Under the pieces are notes generated by a model, which searched no databases, had not been told where the DNA came from, and worked only from the letters and a program-made list of their open reading frames with translations. A DNA stretch of 64,000 bases from Streptomyces melanogenes (GTDB lineage Bacteria > Actinomycetota > Actinomycetes > Streptomycetales > Streptomycetaceae), in the NCBI RefSeq assembly GCF_014649795.1, contig NZ_BMTS01000014.1:62001-126000 (forward strand), written 5' to 3'. Of this stretch, positions 12,763-22,741 are shown one piece after another. Positions within the stretch are counted from its first letter, which is position 1. Each line of letters begins with the position of its first letter. The position numbers and the translations under genes are program-made.

Positions 12763-13599
12763 ATGGGTATCCGCAAGTACAAGCCGACGACTCCGGGCCG
12801 TCGTGGCTCCAGCGTCGCCGACTTTGTCGAGATCACGCGGTCCACGCCGGAGAAGTCGCTGGTCCGCCCCCTGCACAGCAAGGGCGGCCGTAACAACACC
12901 GGTCGTGTGACCGTCCGCCACCAGGGCGGTGGCCACAAGCGCGCCTACCGAGTGATCGACTTCCGTCGTCACGACAAGGACGGCGTGCCGGCGAAGGTCG
13001 CTCACATCGAGTACGACCCCAACCGCACCGCGCGCATCGCGCTCCTGCACTACGCGGACGGCGAGAAGCGCTACATCATCGCCCCCCGTGGCCTGAGCCA
13101 GGGCGACCGTGTCGAGAACGGCCCGGCCGCCGACATCAAGCCCGGTAACAACCTGGCGCTTCGCAACATCCCGGTCGGTACCACGATCCACGCGATCGAG
13201 CTCCGTCCCGGTGGTGGCGCCAAGTTCGCCCGCTCCGCCGGTGCCTCCGTGCAGCTGCTCGCGAAGGAGGGCACGATGGCCCACCTTCGTATGCCGTCCG
13301 GCGAGATCCGGCTGGTCGACGCCCGCTGCCGCGCCACGATCGGCGAGGTCGGCAACGCCGAGCAGTCGAACATCAACTGGGGCAAGGCCGGCCGTATGCG
13401 CTGGAAGGGCGTTCGCCCGACCGTCCGCGGTGTCGCGATGAACCCGGTTGACCACCCGCACGGTGGTGGTGAAGGCAAGACTTCCGGTGGTCGCCACCCG
13501 GTCTCGCCGTGGGGTCAGAAGGAGGGTCGTACTCGCTCGCCGAAGAAGGCATCGAGCAAGTACATCGTCCGCCGCCGCAAGACGAACAAGAAGCGCTAG
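12763..13599 (+). CDS. rplB: 50S ribosomal protein L2
   Basis: 278 residues. The highly conserved C-terminal loop [19 protein letters not shown], which includes the histidine close to the peptidyl transferase centre, is intact. L2 is a primary 23S rRNA-binding protein needed for subunit joining. The start ATG follows a GAGGACTGAGAA binding region. rpsS begins 12 bases after the stop. Confidence 0.99.
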   Translation: MGIRKYKPTTPGRRGSSVADFVEITRSTPEKSLVRPLHSKGGRNNTGRVTVRHQGGGHKRAYRVIDFRRHDKDGVPAKVAHIEYDPNRTARIALLHYADGEKRYIIAPRGLSQGDRVENGPAADIKPGNNLALRNIPVGTTIHAIELRPGGGAKFARSAGASVQLLAKEGTMAHLRMPSGEIRLVDARCRATIGEVGNAEQSNINWGKAGRMRWKGVRPTVRGVAMNPVDHPHGGGEGKTSGGRHPVSPWGQKEGRTRSPKKASSKYIVRRRKTNKKR

Positions 13600-13611
13600 G
13601 AGCGGGTTTAG

Positions 13612-13893
13612 ATGCCGCGCAGTCTCAAGAAGGGGCCCTTCGTCGACGGACACCTCATCAAGAAGGTGGACGTACAGAACGAGGCAGGCACCAAGAACGT
13701 CATCAAGACCTGGTCCCGTCGCTCGATGATCATCCCCAGCATGCTGGGTCACACCATCGCGGTGCACAACGGCAAGACCCACGTCCCGGTGTTCGTCACC
13801 GAGTCGATGGTCGGCCACAAGCTCGGCGAGTTCTCGCCGACTCGCACCTTCCGCGGCCACGTCAAGGACGACCGGAAGTCGAAGCGCCGCTAA
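13612..13893 (+). CDS. rpsS: 30S ribosomal protein S19
   Basis: 93 residues starting [15 protein letters not shown], the diagnostic S19 N-terminus, with the [16 protein letters not shown] block near the C-terminus. S19 forms a complex with S13 in the 30S head near the A-site tRNA. It is read with rplB (12-base gap) and rplV, and AGGAGCGGG precedes the start. Confidence 0.99.
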   Translation: MPRSLKKGPFVDGHLIKKVDVQNEAGTKNVIKTWSRRSMIIPSMLGHTIAVHNGKTHVPVFVTESMVGHKLGEFSPTRTFRGHVKDDRKSKRR

Positions 13894-13934
13894 CGCGGGG
13901 TGGAACGACTATGACTTACACCGAAGGGACAACC

Positions 13935-14282
13935 ATGGAAGCCAGGGCCCAGGCGCGGTACATCCGCGTCACGCCCATGAAGGCCCGCCGCGTGGTGGAC
14001 CTCATCCGTGGCATGGATGCCACGGAGGCTCAGGCGGTCCTGCGTTTCGCCCCGCAGGCCGCGAGCGTGCCGGTTGGCAAGGTGCTGGACAGCGCCATCG
14101 CCAACGCTGCACACAACTACGACCACACGGACGCCTCTTCGCTGTTCATCAGCGAGGCGTTTGTGGACGAGGGTCCGACCCTGAAGCGGTTCCGTCCGCG
14201 TGCTCAGGGCCGTGCCTACCGGATCCGTAAGCGGACCAGCCACATCACCGTGGTCGTCAGCAGCAAGGAAGGAACCCGGTAA
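13935..14282 (+). CDS. rplV: 50S ribosomal protein L22
   Basis: 115 residues from the ATG at 13935, chosen because GAAGGGA sits 6-7 bases upstream and the protein then starts [19 protein letters not shown], as expected. An in-frame ATG at 13911 would add eight residues (MTYTEGTT) and cannot be excluded. L22 lines the exit tunnel; its beta-hairpin [19 protein letters not shown] is conserved. The stop overlaps the rpsC ATG by one base. Confidence 0.96.
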   Translation: MEARAQARYIRVTPMKARRVVDLIRGMDATEAQAVLRFAPQAASVPVGKVLDSAIANAAHNYDHTDASSLFISEAFVDEGPTLKRFRPRAQGRAYRIRKRTSHITVVVSSKEGTR

Positions 14283-15112
14283 TGGGCCAGAAGGTTAACC
14301 CGCATGGGTTCCGGCTCGGCATCACCACGGACTTCAAGTCCCGCTGGTACGCCGACAAGCTGTACAAGGACTACGTCAAGGAAGACGTCGCCATCCGTCG
14401 GATGATGACGTCCGGCATGGAGCGCGCCGGCATCTCGAAGGTTGAGATCGAGCGCACCCGTGACCGCGTGCGGGTGGACATCCACACCGCGCGTCCGGGC
14501 ATCGTCATCGGCCGCCGTGGCGCCGAGGCCGACCGCATCCGCGGCGACCTCGAGAAGCTCACGGGCAAGCAGGTCCAGCTGAACATCCTCGAGGTCAAGA
14601 ACCCCGAGATGGACGCTCAGCTGGTCGCGCAGGCCGTTGCCGAGCAGCTCTCCTCCCGCGTCTCCTTCCGTCGCGCCATGCGTAAGAGCATGCAGGGCAC
14701 GATGAAGGCCGGCGCCAAGGGCATCAAGATCCAGTGCGGTGGCCGTCTCGGCGGCGCCGAGATGTCCCGCTCGGAGTTCTACCGCGAGGGCCGTGTGCCC
14801 CTGCACACGCTCCGCGCGAACGTGGACTACGGCTTCTTCGAGGCCAAGACGACCTTCGGCCGCATCGGCGTGAAGGTCTGGATCTACAAGGGCGACGTCA
14901 AGAACATCGCCGAGGTCCGCGCCGAGAACGCCGCGGCCCGTGCGGGTAACCGCCCGGCCCGTGGTGGCAACGAGCGTCCGGCCGGCCGTGGTGGCCGTGG
15001 CGGCGAGCGTGGCGGTCGCGGCCGCAAGCCGCAGCAGGCTGTTGCTGCCGAGGCCCCCAAGGCCGAGGCCGCTGCCGCCGCTCCGGCTGAGAGCACCGGA
15101 ACGGAGGCCTGA
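14282..15112 (+). CDS. rpsC: 30S ribosomal protein S3
   Basis: 276 residues with the KH domain motif [21 protein letters not shown] (residues about 74-94, shown only in part of its extent) and the C-terminal S3 domain ending [20 protein letters not shown]3 is in the 30S head at the mRNA entry channel. The last 60 residues are a low-complexity tail rich in Arg, Gly and Ala/Pro, as in other actinobacteria. The start overlaps the rplV stop, and rplP follows after five bases. Confidence 0.99.
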   Translation: MGQKVNPHGFRLGITTDFKSRWYADKLYKDYVKEDVAIRRMMTSGMERAGISKVEIERTRDRVRVDIHTARPGIVIGRRGAEADRIRGDLEKLTGKQVQLNILEVKNPEMDAQLVAQAVAEQLSSRVSFRRAMRKSMQGTMKAGAKGIKIQCGGRLGGAEMSRSEFYREGRVPLHTLRANVDYGFFEAKTTFGRIGVKVWIYKGDVKNIAEVRAENAAARAGNRPARGGNERPAGRGGRGGERGGRGRKPQQAVAAEAPKAEAAAAAPAESTGTEA

Positions 15113-15117
15113 CCGAA

Positions 15118-15537
15118 ATGCTGATCCCCCGTAGGGTCAAGCACCGCAAGCAGCACCACCCCAAGCGCCGCGGTATGGCCAAGGGTGGTACGACGGTTGC
15201 GTTCGGCGAGTACGGCATCCAGGCCCTCACGCCGGCGTACGTGACCAACCGCCAGATCGAGGCGGCTCGTATCGCGATGACCCGCCACATCAAGCGTGGC
15301 GGCAAGGTCTGGATCAACATCTACCCGGACCGCCCGCTCACGAAGAAGCCTGCCGAGACCCGCATGGGTTCCGGTAAGGGTTCTCCGGAGTGGTGGATCG
15401 CGAACGTGCACCCGGGTCGGGTCATGTTCGAGCTGTCCTACCCGAACGAGAAGATTGCTCGTGAGGCGCTCACCCGCGCTGCTCACAAGCTCCCGATGAA
15501 GTGCCGCATCGTTCGGCGCGAGGCAGGTGAGGCGTGA
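15118..15537 (+). CDS. rplP: 50S ribosomal protein L16
   Basis: 139 residues starting [19 protein letters not shown] with the conserved [19 protein letters not shown] block, which contacts tRNA in the A site. L16 is a late-assembling 50S protein. The stop overlaps the rpmC ATG by one base (TGATG), giving tight coupling. Confidence 0.99.
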   Translation: MLIPRRVKHRKQHHPKRRGMAKGGTTVAFGEYGIQALTPAYVTNRQIEAARIAMTRHIKRGGKVWINIYPDRPLTKKPAETRMGSGKGSPEWWIANVHPGRVMFELSYPNEKIAREALTRAAHKLPMKCRIVRREAGEA

Positions 15538-15761
15538 TGTCGGCCGGAACCAAGGCGTCCGAGCTGCGCGAGCTGGGCAACGAGGAGCTTGTTGCCAAGC
15601 TCAGCGAGGCCAAGGAAGAGCTGTTCAACCTCCGCTTCCAGGCGGCGACCGGCCAGCTCGAGAACCACGGTCGGCTCAAGTCCGTCCGTAAGGACATCGC
15701 CCGGATCTACACCCTGATGCGCGAGCGCGAGCTGGGCATCGAGACGGTGGAGAGCGCCTGA
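15537..15761 (+). CDS. rpmC: 50S ribosomal protein L29
   Basis: 74 residues from the ATG at 15537; a GTG three bases earlier is possible but would add only one residue. The L29 core [14 protein letters not shown]-type motif appears as [20 protein letters not shown]29 lies near the tunnel exit beside L23. Binding site AGGTGAGG lies inside the rplP end. The stop overlaps the rpsQ start. Confidence 0.99.
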   Translation: MSAGTKASELRELGNEELVAKLSEAKEELFNLRFQAATGQLENHGRLKSVRKDIARIYTLMRERELGIETVESA

Positions 15762-16042
15762 TGAGCGAGAAGAATGTGACTGAGACGAACGAGCGCGGCT
15801 TCCGCAAGACCCGTGAGGGCCTCGTCGTCAGCGACAAGATGGACAAGACCGTCGTCGTCGCTGTCGAGGACCGCGTCAAGCACGCGCTGTACGGCAAGGT
15901 CATCCGCCGTACGAACAAGCTCAAGGCGCACGACGAGCAGAACGCTGCCGGCGTCGGCGACCGCGTCCTCATCATGGAGACGCGTCCGCTGTCGGCGAGC
16001 AAGCGCTGGCGCATCGTCGAGATCCTCGAGAAGGCCAAGTAA
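15761..16042 (+). CDS. rpsQ: 30S ribosomal protein S17
   Basis: 93 residues with the S17 OB-fold motif [19 protein letters not shown] and the signature [19 protein letters not shown]. It binds 16S rRNA early in 30S assembly. It is the last gene before a 98-base gap with two hairpins, which probably marks the boundary between the S10 and spc groups. Confidence 0.99.
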   Translation: MSEKNVTETNERGFRKTREGLVVSDKMDKTVVVAVEDRVKHALYGKVIRRTNKLKAHDEQNAAGVGDRVLIMETRPLSASKRWRIVEILEKAK

Positions 16043-16045
16043 TTT

Positions 16046-16063
16046 CCTGAGCTTTTGCTCAGG
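16046..16063 (+). terminator. Hairpin directly after rpsQ
   Basis: Perfect 7-bp stem cctgagc-tttt-gctcagg four bases after the rpsQ stop. It could be a weak terminator or a 3'-end processing and stability structure at the end of the S10 group. Confidence 0.5.
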
Positions 16064-16080
16064 ATCAGTTCCGCCAGGCT

Positions 16081-16112
16081 CGGTCGGGGCTTGAGAGATC
16101 AAGCCCCGGCCG
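16081..16112 (+). promoter_or_regulatory. Strong stem-loop in the rpsQ-rplN gap
   Basis: The arms cggtcggggcttg (16081-16093) and caagccccggccg (16100-16112) form a 13-bp stem with one G-U pair and a six-base loop, ending 28 bases before the rplN start. It lies where the S10 and spc groups meet, so it may act as an attenuator, a terminator, or a binding site for a ribosomal protein repressor. Confidence 0.5.
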
Positions 16113-16140
16113 GGAACCGGCAGACGATCAGGAGATAGAC

Positions 16141-16509
16141 GTGATCCAGCAGGAGTCGCGACTGCGTGTCGCCGACAACACTGGTGCCAAGGAGATCCTT
16201 TGCATCCGTGTTCTCGGTGGCTCCGGTCGCCGCTACGCGGGCATCGGTGACGTCATTGTCGCCACCGTCAAGGACGCGATCCCCGGTGGCAACGTGAAGA
16301 AGGGCGACGTCGTCAAGGCTGTCGTCGTGCGCACCGTCAAGGAGCGTCGTCGTCAGGACGGCTCGTACATCCGCTTCGACGAGAACGCGGCCGTCATCCT
16401 CAAGAACGATGGCGACCCCCGCGGCACCCGCATCTTCGGCCCGGTGGGCCGGGAGCTGCGCGAGAAGAAGTTCATGAAGATCATCTCGCTCGCGCCGGAG
16501 GTGCTGTAA
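16141..16509 (+). CDS. rplN: 50S ribosomal protein L14
   Basis: 122 residues, GTG start with CAGGAGATAGAC upstream. Starts [20 protein letters not shown], and carries the L14 signature [21 protein letters not shown]14 lies at the subunit interface and contacts 16S rRNA. It is first in the spc group, two bases before rplX. Confidence 0.99.
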   Translation: MIQQESRLRVADNTGAKEILCIRVLGGSGRRYAGIGDVIVATVKDAIPGGNVKKGDVVKAVVVRTVKERRRQDGSYIRFDENAAVILKNDGDPRGTRIFGPVGRELREKKFMKIISLAPEVL

Positions 16510-16511
16510 GC

Positions 16512-16835
16512 ATGAAGATCAAGAAGGGCGACCTGGTTCAGGTCATCACCGGTAAGGACAAGGGCAAGCAGGGCAAGGTCATCGCGGCCTTCCCCCGCGA
16601 GGACCGCGTCCTGGTCGAGGGTGTCAACCGGGTCAAGAAGCACACGAAGGCCGGCCAGACCGCTCGCGGTTCGCAGACCGGTGGCATCGTCACGACCGAG
16701 GCGCCCATCCACGTCTCCAACGTCCAGCTGGTCGTTGAGAAGGATGGCAACAAGGTCGTCACGCGTGTCGGTTTCCGCTTCGACGAAGAGGGCAACAAGA
16801 TCCGCGTTGCCAAGCGGACGGGTGAGGACATCTGA
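16512..16835 (+). CDS. rplX: 50S ribosomal protein L24
   Basis: 107 residues with the KOW motif at the N-terminus ([20 protein letters not shown]) and the [13 protein letters not shown]-type segment ([13 protein letters not shown]). L24 is an initiator of 50S assembly. Two-base gap from rplN, and the stop overlaps the rplE ATG by one base. Confidence 0.99.
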   Translation: MKIKKGDLVQVITGKDKGKQGKVIAAFPREDRVLVEGVNRVKKHTKAGQTARGSQTGGIVTTEAPIHVSNVQLVVEKDGNKVVTRVGFRFDEEGNKIRVAKRTGEDI

Positions 16836-17392
16836 TGGCTACCACCACGACTCCGCGTCTGAAGACGAAGTACCGCGAGGAGATCGCGGGCAAGCTGCGT
16901 GAGGAGTTCTCGTACGAGAACGTCATGCAGATCCCCGGCCTCGTCAAGGTCGTCGTCAACATGGGTGTGGGCGACGCCGCCCGCGACTCCAAGCTGATCG
17001 ACGGCGCCATCCGCGACCTGACCACGATCACCGGCCAGAAGCCGGCCGTGACGAAGGCCCGGAAGTCCATCGCGCAGTTCAAGCTGCGTGAGGGTCAGCC
17101 GATCGGCTGCCACGTCACCCTCCGCGGTGACCGCATGTGGGAGTTCCTGGACCGTACGCTGTCGCTCGCGCTGCCGCGTATCCGTGACTTCCGTGGTCTG
17201 TCGCCGAAGCAGTTCGACGGCCGTGGCAACTACACCTTCGGTCTCACGGAGCAGGTCATGTTCCACGAGATCGACCAGGACAAGATCGACCGTACCCGGG
17301 GTATGGACATCACCGTGGTCACCACGGCGACCAACGACGAAGAGGGCCGTGCGCTCCTCCGTCACCTCGGCTTCCCGTTCAAGGAGGCGTAA
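16835..17392 (+). CDS. rplE: 50S ribosomal protein L5
   Basis: 185 residues. L5 binds 5S rRNA and the P-site tRNA region. Conserved blocks include [36 protein letters not shown] and [17 protein letters not shown]. The start overlaps rplX; the S14 gene follows after five bases. Confidence 0.99.
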   Translation: MATTTTPRLKTKYREEIAGKLREEFSYENVMQIPGLVKVVVNMGVGDAARDSKLIDGAIRDLTTITGQKPAVTKARKSIAQFKLREGQPIGCHVTLRGDRMWEFLDRTLSLALPRIRDFRGLSPKQFDGRGNYTFGLTEQVMFHEIDQDKIDRTRGMDITVVTTATNDEEGRALLRHLGFPFKEA

Positions 17393-17397
17393 GCGAG

Positions 17398-17583
17398 ATG
17401 GCGAAGAAGGCTCTCATCGCGAAGGCTGCCCGTAAGCCCAAGTTCGCTGTGCGCGCGTACACCCGCTGCCAGCGCTGTGGCCGGCCGCACTCCGTGTACC
17501 GCAAGTTCGGCCTGTGCCGCGTCTGCCTTCGTGAGATGGCTCACCGTGGCGAGCTGCCGGGCGTGACCAAGAGCTCCTGGTAA
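17398..17583 (+). CDS. rpsZ: 30S ribosomal protein S14, zinc-binding type Z
   Basis: 61 residues with two CxxC pairs (C24/C27 and C40/C43), the zinc ribbon of the short type-Z S14. Streptomycetes usually also have a zinc-free paralogue elsewhere that replaces this one under zinc limitation; that copy is not in this window. The gene ends with LPGVTKSSW, typical of the family. A 212-base gap before rpsH follows. Confidence 0.98.
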   Translation: MAKKALIAKAARKPKFAVRAYTRCQRCGRPHSVYRKFGLCRVCLREMAHRGELPGVTKSSW

Positions 17584-17795
17584 ACCCCGTAATTTCGGGT
17601 TTTTCCGGAGTCTCTCGGTAAGCAAAGGGTGGGCGGAGGCCCTCCCCTCCATGGCTTAGGCTAGGAGGGTTGGGCGTCCGCCGCCCGTACGACTTACTAC
17701 GCCGTAGGTCCCCGCACCGCACCCGTCCCGCCCATGAGTGGGGAGAGGGATGGCGCATACAGGAAACCCCGGCGAGAGAGGCCGAAGGCCAATTC
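17584..17795 (+). promoter_or_regulatory. rpsZ-rpsH intergenic region
   Basis: 212 bases with no gene. An imperfect hairpin with a T-rich end (aaaccccg to cgggttttt, about 17583-17605) follows rpsZ and could terminate weakly. A TTAGGCT word near 17656 and an inverted ccctcc/ggaggg around it may mark an internal promoter for the rpsH group. The evidence is visual and weak. Confidence 0.35.
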
Positions 17796-18194
17796 ATGAC
17801 CATGACTGATCCGATCGCAGACATGCTCACGCGTCTGCGTAACGCGAACTCGGCGTACCACGACTCCGTCGTGATGCCGCACAGCAAGATCAAGTCGCAC
17901 ATCGCGGAGATCCTCCAGCAGGAGGGCTTCATCACCGGCTGGAAGGTCGAGGACGCCGAGGTCGGCAAGAACCTCGTCCTCGACCTGAAGTTCGGGCCGA
18001 ACCGTGAGCGCTCCATCGCGGGCATCAAGCGGATCTCGAAGCCCGGTCTGCGTGTGTACGCGAAGTCCACCAACCTGCCGAAGGTGCTCGGCGGCCTGGG
18101 CGTGGCGATCATCTCCACGTCCCACGGTCTGCTCACCGGCCAGCAGGCGCAGAAGAAGGGCGTGGGTGGGGAAGTCCTCGCCTACGTCTGGTAG
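17796..18194 (+). CDS. rpsH: 30S ribosomal protein S8
   Basis: 132 residues from the ATG at 17796 ([18 protein letters not shown]); GCCGAAGGCC lies upstream. The C-terminal RNA-binding signature [20 protein letters not shown] is conserved. S8 is a primary 16S rRNA binder and in E. coli the repressor of the spc operon. rplF begins 21 bases later. Confidence 0.98.
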   Translation: MTMTDPIADMLTRLRNANSAYHDSVVMPHSKIKSHIAEILQQEGFITGWKVEDAEVGKNLVLDLKFGPNRERSIAGIKRISKPGLRVYAKSTNLPKVLGGLGVAIISTSHGLLTGQQAQKKGVGGEVLAYVW

Positions 18195-18215
18195 TCGGGA
18201 ACGGAGGAAAAGCTA

Positions 18216-18755
18216 ATGTCGCGAATCGGCAAGCTCCCCATCCAGGTTCCCGCTGGTGTGGACGTCACCATCGACGGCCGCACGGTCACGGTCAAGGGCT
18301 CCAAGGGCACCCTGACCCACACCGTTGCCGCGCCGATCGAGATTGTTAAGGGCGAGGACGGCGTTCTGAACGTCACCCGTCCCAACGACGAGCGTCAGAA
18401 CAAGGCCCTGCACGGCCTGTCCCGCACGCTGGTGGCGAACATGATCACCGGCGTGACCCAGGGATACGTCAAGGCGCTCGAGATCAGCGGTGTCGGTTAC
18501 CGCGTCCAGGCGAAGGGCTCCAACCTGGAGTTCGCGCTCGGATACAGCCACCCGATCACCATCGAGGCTCCCGAAGGCATCACCTTCAAGGTCGAGTCGC
18601 CCACGAAGTTCTCGGTCGAGGGCATCGACAAGCAGAAGGTCGGCGAGGTCGCGGCGAACATCCGCAAGCTGCGGAAGCCCGACCCGTACAAGGCCAAGGG
18701 CGTCAAGTACGCCGGCGAGGTCATCCGCCGCAAGGTCGGAAAGGCTGGTAAGTAA
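18216..18755 (+). CDS. rplF: 50S ribosomal protein L6
   Basis: 179 residues: two tandem L6 domains and the C-terminal signature [17 protein letters not shown]6 is near the sarcin-ricin loop and affects elongation factor binding. The binding site is GGAGGAAAAGC. Only three bases separate it from rplR. Confidence 0.99.
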   Translation: MSRIGKLPIQVPAGVDVTIDGRTVTVKGSKGTLTHTVAAPIEIVKGEDGVLNVTRPNDERQNKALHGLSRTLVANMITGVTQGYVKALEISGVGYRVQAKGSNLEFALGYSHPITIEAPEGITFKVESPTKFSVEGIDKQKVGEVAANIRKLRKPDPYKAKGVKYAGEVIRRKVGKAGK

Positions 18756-18758
18756 GCC

Positions 18759-19142
18759 ATGGCATACGGTGTGAAGATCGCCAAGGGCGACGCTTACAAG
18801 CGTGCCGCCAAGGCGCGCCGCCACATCCGCATCCGCAAGCACGTGTCGGGTACGGCGGAGCGTCCGCGCCTCGTCGTGACGCGTTCCAACCGCGGCATCA
18901 CCGCTCAGGTCATCGACGACATCAAGGGTCACACCCTGGCGTCGGCGTCGAACCTGGACGCTTCGATCCGCGGCGGCGAGGGTGACAAGTCCGCGCAGGC
19001 CAAGCAGGTCGGCGCCCTGGTCGCCGAGCGCGCCAAGGCTGCCGGTGTCGAGGCCGTCGTGTTCGACCGTGGTGGCAACAGGTACGCCGGGCGCATTGCC
19101 GCTCTGGCTGACGCCGCCCGCGAAGCCGGGCTGAAGTTCTAA
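18759..19142 (+). CDS. rplR: 50S ribosomal protein L18
   Basis: 127 residues. L18 delivers 5S rRNA to the 50S subunit together with L5. Conserved features are [19 protein letters not shown], the region ending [20 protein letters not shown], and a C-terminal GLKF. It follows rplF by three bases. Confidence 0.99.
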   Translation: MAYGVKIAKGDAYKRAAKARRHIRIRKHVSGTAERPRLVVTRSNRGITAQVIDDIKGHTLASASNLDASIRGGEGDKSAQAKQVGALVAERAKAAGVEAVVFDRGGNRYAGRIAALADAAREAGLKF

Positions 19143-19187
19143 GCCCCGGTTCCGGGACTAACGGACGTAACAGAGAGAGGTAATCCA

Positions 19188-19790
19188 ATGGCTGGACCCC
19201 AGCGCCGCGGAAGCGGTGCCGGTGGCGGCGAGCGGCGGGACCGGAAGGGCCGTGACGGTGGCGCTGCCGCCGAGAAGACCGCGTACGTTGAGCGCGTTGT
19301 CGCGATCAACCGCGTCGCCAAGGTTGTCAAGGGTGGTCGTCGCTTCAGCTTCACCGCGCTCGTCGTGGTGGGTGACGGTGACGGCACCGTAGGTGTCGGT
19401 TACGGCAAGGCCAAGGAAGTTCCCGCGGCCATCGCCAAGGGTGTCGAGGAAGCCAAGAAGAACTTCTTCAAGGTTCCCCGCATCCAGGGCACCATCCCGC
19501 ACCCGATCCAGGGTGAGAAGGCCGCGGGCGTCGTCCTGCTGAAGCCTGCTTCCCCCGGTACCGGTGTTATCGCCGGTGGCCCGGTGCGCGCCGTCCTGGA
19601 GTGCGCCGGCGTTCACGACATCCTGTCGAAGTCGCTCGGCTCCGACAACGCGATCAACATCGTGCACGCGACCGTGGCGGCCCTCAAGGGCCTGCAGCGT
19701 CCCGAGGAGATCGCGGCCCGCCGCGGTCTGCCCCTCGAGGACGTCGCCCCCGCGGCTCTGCTTCGTGCGCGTGCCGGGGCGGGTGCGTAA
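19188..19790 (+). CDS. rpsE: 30S ribosomal protein S5
   Basis: 200 residues: a Gly/Arg-rich N-terminal extension of about 30 residues, the double-stranded RNA binding-like domain ([20 protein letters not shown]), and the C-terminal S5 domain (GAVRAVLE-like [16 protein letters not shown]). S5 shapes the decoding fidelity region. AGAGAGGTAATCC precedes the start. The stop TAA overlaps the rpmD ATG. Confidence 0.99.
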   Translation: MAGPQRRGSGAGGGERRDRKGRDGGAAAEKTAYVERVVAINRVAKVVKGGRRFSFTALVVVGDGDGTVGVGYGKAKEVPAAIAKGVEEAKKNFFKVPRIQGTIPHPIQGEKAAGVVLLKPASPGTGVIAGGPVRAVLECAGVHDILSKSLGSDNAINIVHATVAALKGLQRPEEIAARRGLPLEDVAPAALLRARAGAGA

Positions 19791-19972
19791 TGGCCCGCCT
19801 CAAGATCACGCAGACGAAGTCGTACATCGGCAGCAAGCAGAACCACCGCGACACCCTGCGTTCGCTCGGGCTCAAGCGCCTGAACGACGTGGTTGTCAAG
19901 GAGGACCGTCCCGAGTTCCGCGGCATGGTGCACACCGTCCGCCACCTCGTGACGGTTGAGGAGGTCGACTGA
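19790..19972 (+). CDS. rpmD: 50S ribosomal protein L30
   Basis: 60 residues beginning [20 protein letters not shown] and ending in the L30 fold ([16 protein letters not shown]). The start at 19790 overlaps the rpsE stop by one base; the longer open frame upstream is out-of-frame rpsE sequence. rplO follows after one base. Confidence 0.98.
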   Translation: MARLKITQTKSYIGSKQNHRDTLRSLGLKRLNDVVVKEDRPEFRGMVHTVRHLVTVEEVD

Positions 19973-19973
19973 C

Positions 19974-20429
19974 ATGGCGGAGAACAAGCCGCTGAAGGCC
20001 CACGACCTCCGTCCCGCCCCGGGCGCCAAGACCGCCAAGACCCGTGTGGGTCGTGGTGAGGCGTCGAAGGGTAAGACGGCCGGCCGTGGTACCAAGGGTA
20101 CGAAGGCCCGTTACCAGGTTCCGGAGCGCTTCGAGGGTGGCCAGATGCCCCTCCACATGCGTCTTCCGAAGCTGAAGGGCTTCAAGAACCCGTTCCGCAC
20201 CGAGTTCCAGGTCGTGAACCTGGACAAGCTCGGCGCCCTCTACCCCGAGGGTGGCGAAGTCACCGTTGCCGACCTGGTCGCCAAGGGTGCCGTGCGCAAG
20301 AACAGCCTCGTCAAGGTCCTGGGCCAGGGCGAGATCTCCGTGGCGCTGCAGGTGACGGTCGACGCCGTCTCCGGCTCCGCCAAGGAGAAGATTGCCGCCG
20401 CCGGCGGCACCGTCACCGAGCTCGTCTGA
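19974..20429 (+). CDS. rplO: 50S ribosomal protein L15
   Basis: 151 residues from the ATG at 19974, which gives the expected N-terminus ([20 protein letters not shown]) followed by the glycine-rich RNA-binding tail ([20 protein letters not shown]). L15 contacts several 23S rRNA domains. A hairpin after the stop separates it from secY. Confidence 0.98.
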   Translation: MAENKPLKAHDLRPAPGAKTAKTRVGRGEASKGKTAGRGTKGTKARYQVPERFEGGQMPLHMRLPKLKGFKNPFRTEFQVVNLDKLGALYPEGGEVTVADLVAKGAVRKNSLVKVLGQGEISVALQVTVDAVSGSAKEKIAAAGGTVTELV

Positions 20430-20454
20430 GACAGCCCGTTGGCCTGAACATCCG

Positions 20455-20489
20455 ACCGGGGATGCCCTCTCAAATGGGGCATCCCCGGT
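20455..20489 (+). terminator. Hairpin between rplO and secY
   Basis: A perfect 13-bp stem (accggggatgccc at 20455-20467, gggcatccccggt at 20477-20489) with a nine-base loop, 26 bases after rplO. It likely ends or attenuates the spc transcript, so secY may have its own promoter in the 150 bases that follow. Confidence 0.65.
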
Positions 20490-20642
20490 TGGTCGTTCCT
20501 AGGGGGGCAGGGTCGCCGGTAAGGTGGCGTGCACTGTCTAAGTTTCCGTGCGGTATGCCGTCCGGTTCCTCTGACTCATTCCGTATTCGTCGATCCTCAA
20601 GACCGTCACCTCGCACCAAGCGCGGGGGTCGCAGGAGGCACC

Positions 20643-21956
20643 GTGCTCACCGCGTTCGCCCAGGCGTTCAAGACGCCTGACCTGCGCAAGAAGCTGCTCT
20701 TCACGCTCGGCATCATCGTGCTCTACCGGATGGGGACGCACGTCCCGATCCCCGGTGTGAGCTACAAGAACGTTCAGATCTGTGTGGACCAGGCCCAGCA
20801 GGGCAACAGCCTCTTCGGCCTGGTGAACATGTTCAGCGGCGGCGCGCTGCTGCAGATCACGATCTTCGCGCTGGGCATCATGCCGTACATCACGGCGAGC
20901 ATCATCCTGCAGCTGCTGACCGTGGTGATCCCGCGCCTGGAGGCCCTCAAGAAGGAGGGCCAGGCCGGCACGGCCAAGATCACGCAGTACACGCGTTATC
21001 TGACCGTGGCGCTGGCGATCCTGCAGGGCACCGGCCTGGTGGCCACCGCCCGCAACGGCGCGCTGTTCAGCGGCTGCCAGGTCGCCACCGAGATCGTGCC
21101 GAACCGCTCGATCTTCACCACCATCACGATGGTCATCACCATGACCGCCGGCACCGCCGCCGTCATGTGGCTCGGTGAGCTCATCACCGACCGCGGCATC
21201 GGCAACGGCATGTCGATCCTGATGTTCATCTCGATCGCCTCCAGCTTCCCCACCTCGCTGTGGGCCATCAAGAAGCAGGGGCACCTGGCGCAGGGCTGGA
21301 TCGAGTTCAGCACCGTCATCCTGGTCGGCCTCGTCATGGTCGCCCTGGTGGTCTTCGTCGAACAGGCGCAGCGCCGCATCCCGGTCCAGTACGCGAAGCG
21401 CATGATCGGCCGCCGTTCCTACGGCGGTACCTCGACCTACATCCCGCTGAAGGTCAACCAGGCGGGTGTGATTCCCGTCATCTTCGCGTCGTCCCTGCTC
21501 TACATCCCGGCGCTGGTCGTGCAGTTCTCCAACTCGACCTCGGGCTGGGCGACCTGGATCAAGGACAACTTCGTCAAGGGCGACCACCCGTACTACATCA
21601 TCAGCTACTTCCTCCTGATCGTGTTCTTCGCCTTCTTCTATGTGGCGATCTCGTTCAACCCCGAGGAAGTCGCCGACAACATGAAGAAGTATGGTGGCTT
21701 CATCCCGGGTATCCGGGCTGGTCGACCTACTGCTGAGTACCTGAGCTACGTGCTCAACCGGATCACCTGGCCGGGGTCGCTGTATCTGGGACTGATCGCG
21801 CTCGTGCCGACGATGGCGTTGGTGATCTTCGGGGCCAACCAGAGCTTCCCGCTGGGCGGGACGAGCATCCTCATCATCGTGGGTGTGGGTCTGGAGACCG
21901 TGAAGCAGATCGAGAGCCAGCTCCAGCAGCGCAATTACGAAGGGTTCCTCCGCTGA
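20643..21956 (+). CDS. secY: Preprotein translocase subunit SecY
   Basis: 437 residues, the usual streptomycete length, from the GTG at 20643 with GGAGG eight bases upstream. Ten hydrophobic helices are visible; conserved SecY segments include [18 protein letters not shown] in TM2 and the [20 protein letters not shown] region near the C-terminus. SecY is the channel of the SecYEG translocon. The stop overlaps the adk ATG by one base, so both are co-translated. The long frame upstream of the GTG is not coding. Confidence 0.99.
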   Translation: MLTAFAQAFKTPDLRKKLLFTLGIIVLYRMGTHVPIPGVSYKNVQICVDQAQQGNSLFGLVNMFSGGALLQITIFALGIMPYITASIILQLLTVVIPRLEALKKEGQAGTAKITQYTRYLTVALAILQGTGLVATARNGALFSGCQVATEIVPNRSIFTTITMVITMTAGTAAVMWLGELITDRGIGNGMSILMFISIASSFPTSLWAIKKQGHLAQGWIEFSTVILVGLVMVALVVFVEQAQRRIPVQYAKRMIGRRSYGGTSTYIPLKVNQAGVIPVIFASSLLYIPALVVQFSNSTSGWATWIKDNFVKGDHPYYIISYFLLIVFFAFFYVAISFNPEEVADNMKKYGGFIPGIRAGRPTAEYLSYVLNRITWPGSLYLGLIALVPTMALVIFGANQSFPLGGTSILIIVGVGLETVKQIESQLQQRNYEGFLR

Positions 21957-22615
21957 TGCGAATCGTCCTCGTCGGGCCGCCCGGTGCCGGCAAGGGAACG
22001 CAGGCCGCGTTCCTCGCCAAGAACCTCGGGATCCCGCACATCTCCACGGGCGACCTCTTCCGTGCCAACATCAGCCAGGGCACGGACCTGGGCAAGCAGG
22101 CCAAGTCGTACATGGACGCCGGCAACCTGGTGCCGGACGAGGTCACCATCGGGATGGCCAAGGACCGGATGGCGCAGCCGGACGCCGAGGGCGGCTTCCT
22201 GCTCGACGGCTTCCCGCGCAACGTGGTGCAGGCCGAGGCGCTCGACGAGGCGCTGAAGGCGGACGGTCTGAAGCTCGACGCCGTCCTGGACCTCGAAGTC
22301 CCCGAGGACGAGGTCGTGAAGCGGATCGCCGGCCGGCGCATCTGCCGCACCGACTCCGCCCACGTCTTCCACGTCACCTACAACGCGCCGAAGACCGAGG
22401 GTGTCTGCGACATCTGCGGCGGCGAGCTGTACCAGCGCGGTGACGACACCGAGGACACGGTCCGCAAGCGCCTCGAGGTCTACCACAGCGAGACCGAGCC
22501 GATCATCGACTTCTACCGGGCCCAGGGCCTGGTCGTCACGATCTCGGCGCTCGGCAAGGTCGACGAGGTCACGGAGCGCGCGATGCACGCCCTGAAGGCC
22601 GAGAAGACCGCCTGA
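21956..22615 (+). CDS. adk: Adenylate kinase
   Basis: 219 residues with the P-loop [10 protein letters not shown] (residues 7-16), the DGFPR nucleotide-binding motif, and a long LID. The LID contains one CxxC (CDIC) and an earlier CRTD, so a zinc-like site is possible but not complete in the classical CxxC-CxxC form. It interconverts ATP + AMP and 2 ADP. It overlaps secY by one base; a strong hairpin lies downstream. Confidence 0.98.
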   Translation: MRIVLVGPPGAGKGTQAAFLAKNLGIPHISTGDLFRANISQGTDLGKQAKSYMDAGNLVPDEVTIGMAKDRMAQPDAEGGFLLDGFPRNVVQAEALDEALKADGLKLDAVLDLEVPEDEVVKRIAGRRICRTDSAHVFHVTYNAPKTEGVCDICGGELYQRGDDTEDTVRKRLEVYHSETEPIIDFYRAQGLVVTISALGKVDEVTERAMHALKAEKTA

Positions 22616-22633
22616 TCGCGGTACGCAGTTGAA

Positions 22634-22666
22634 CGGCCGCGGTGCCCCTCCCGGGCGCCGCGGCCG
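22634..22666 (+). terminator. Hairpin terminator after adk
   Basis: A 14-bp stem with one G-U pair (cggccgcggtgccc at 22634-22647 with gggcgccgcggccg at 22653-22666) and a five-base loop, 19 bases after the adk stop. It separates the secY-adk unit from map. Confidence 0.75.
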
Positions 22667-22741
22667 CTGCCGTGTCCGGGCCCGGGTGGCCGTATCGTTG
22701 ACGTAACCCCCGTATCCGTACTGAGAAAGGCGTCAGCCGCC

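Noticed and set aside
12043-13860. 605-residue minus-strand open frame
   Set aside because: It runs antisense across rplD, rplW, rplB and rpsS, all certain genes. Long antisense frames are common in high-G+C DNA.
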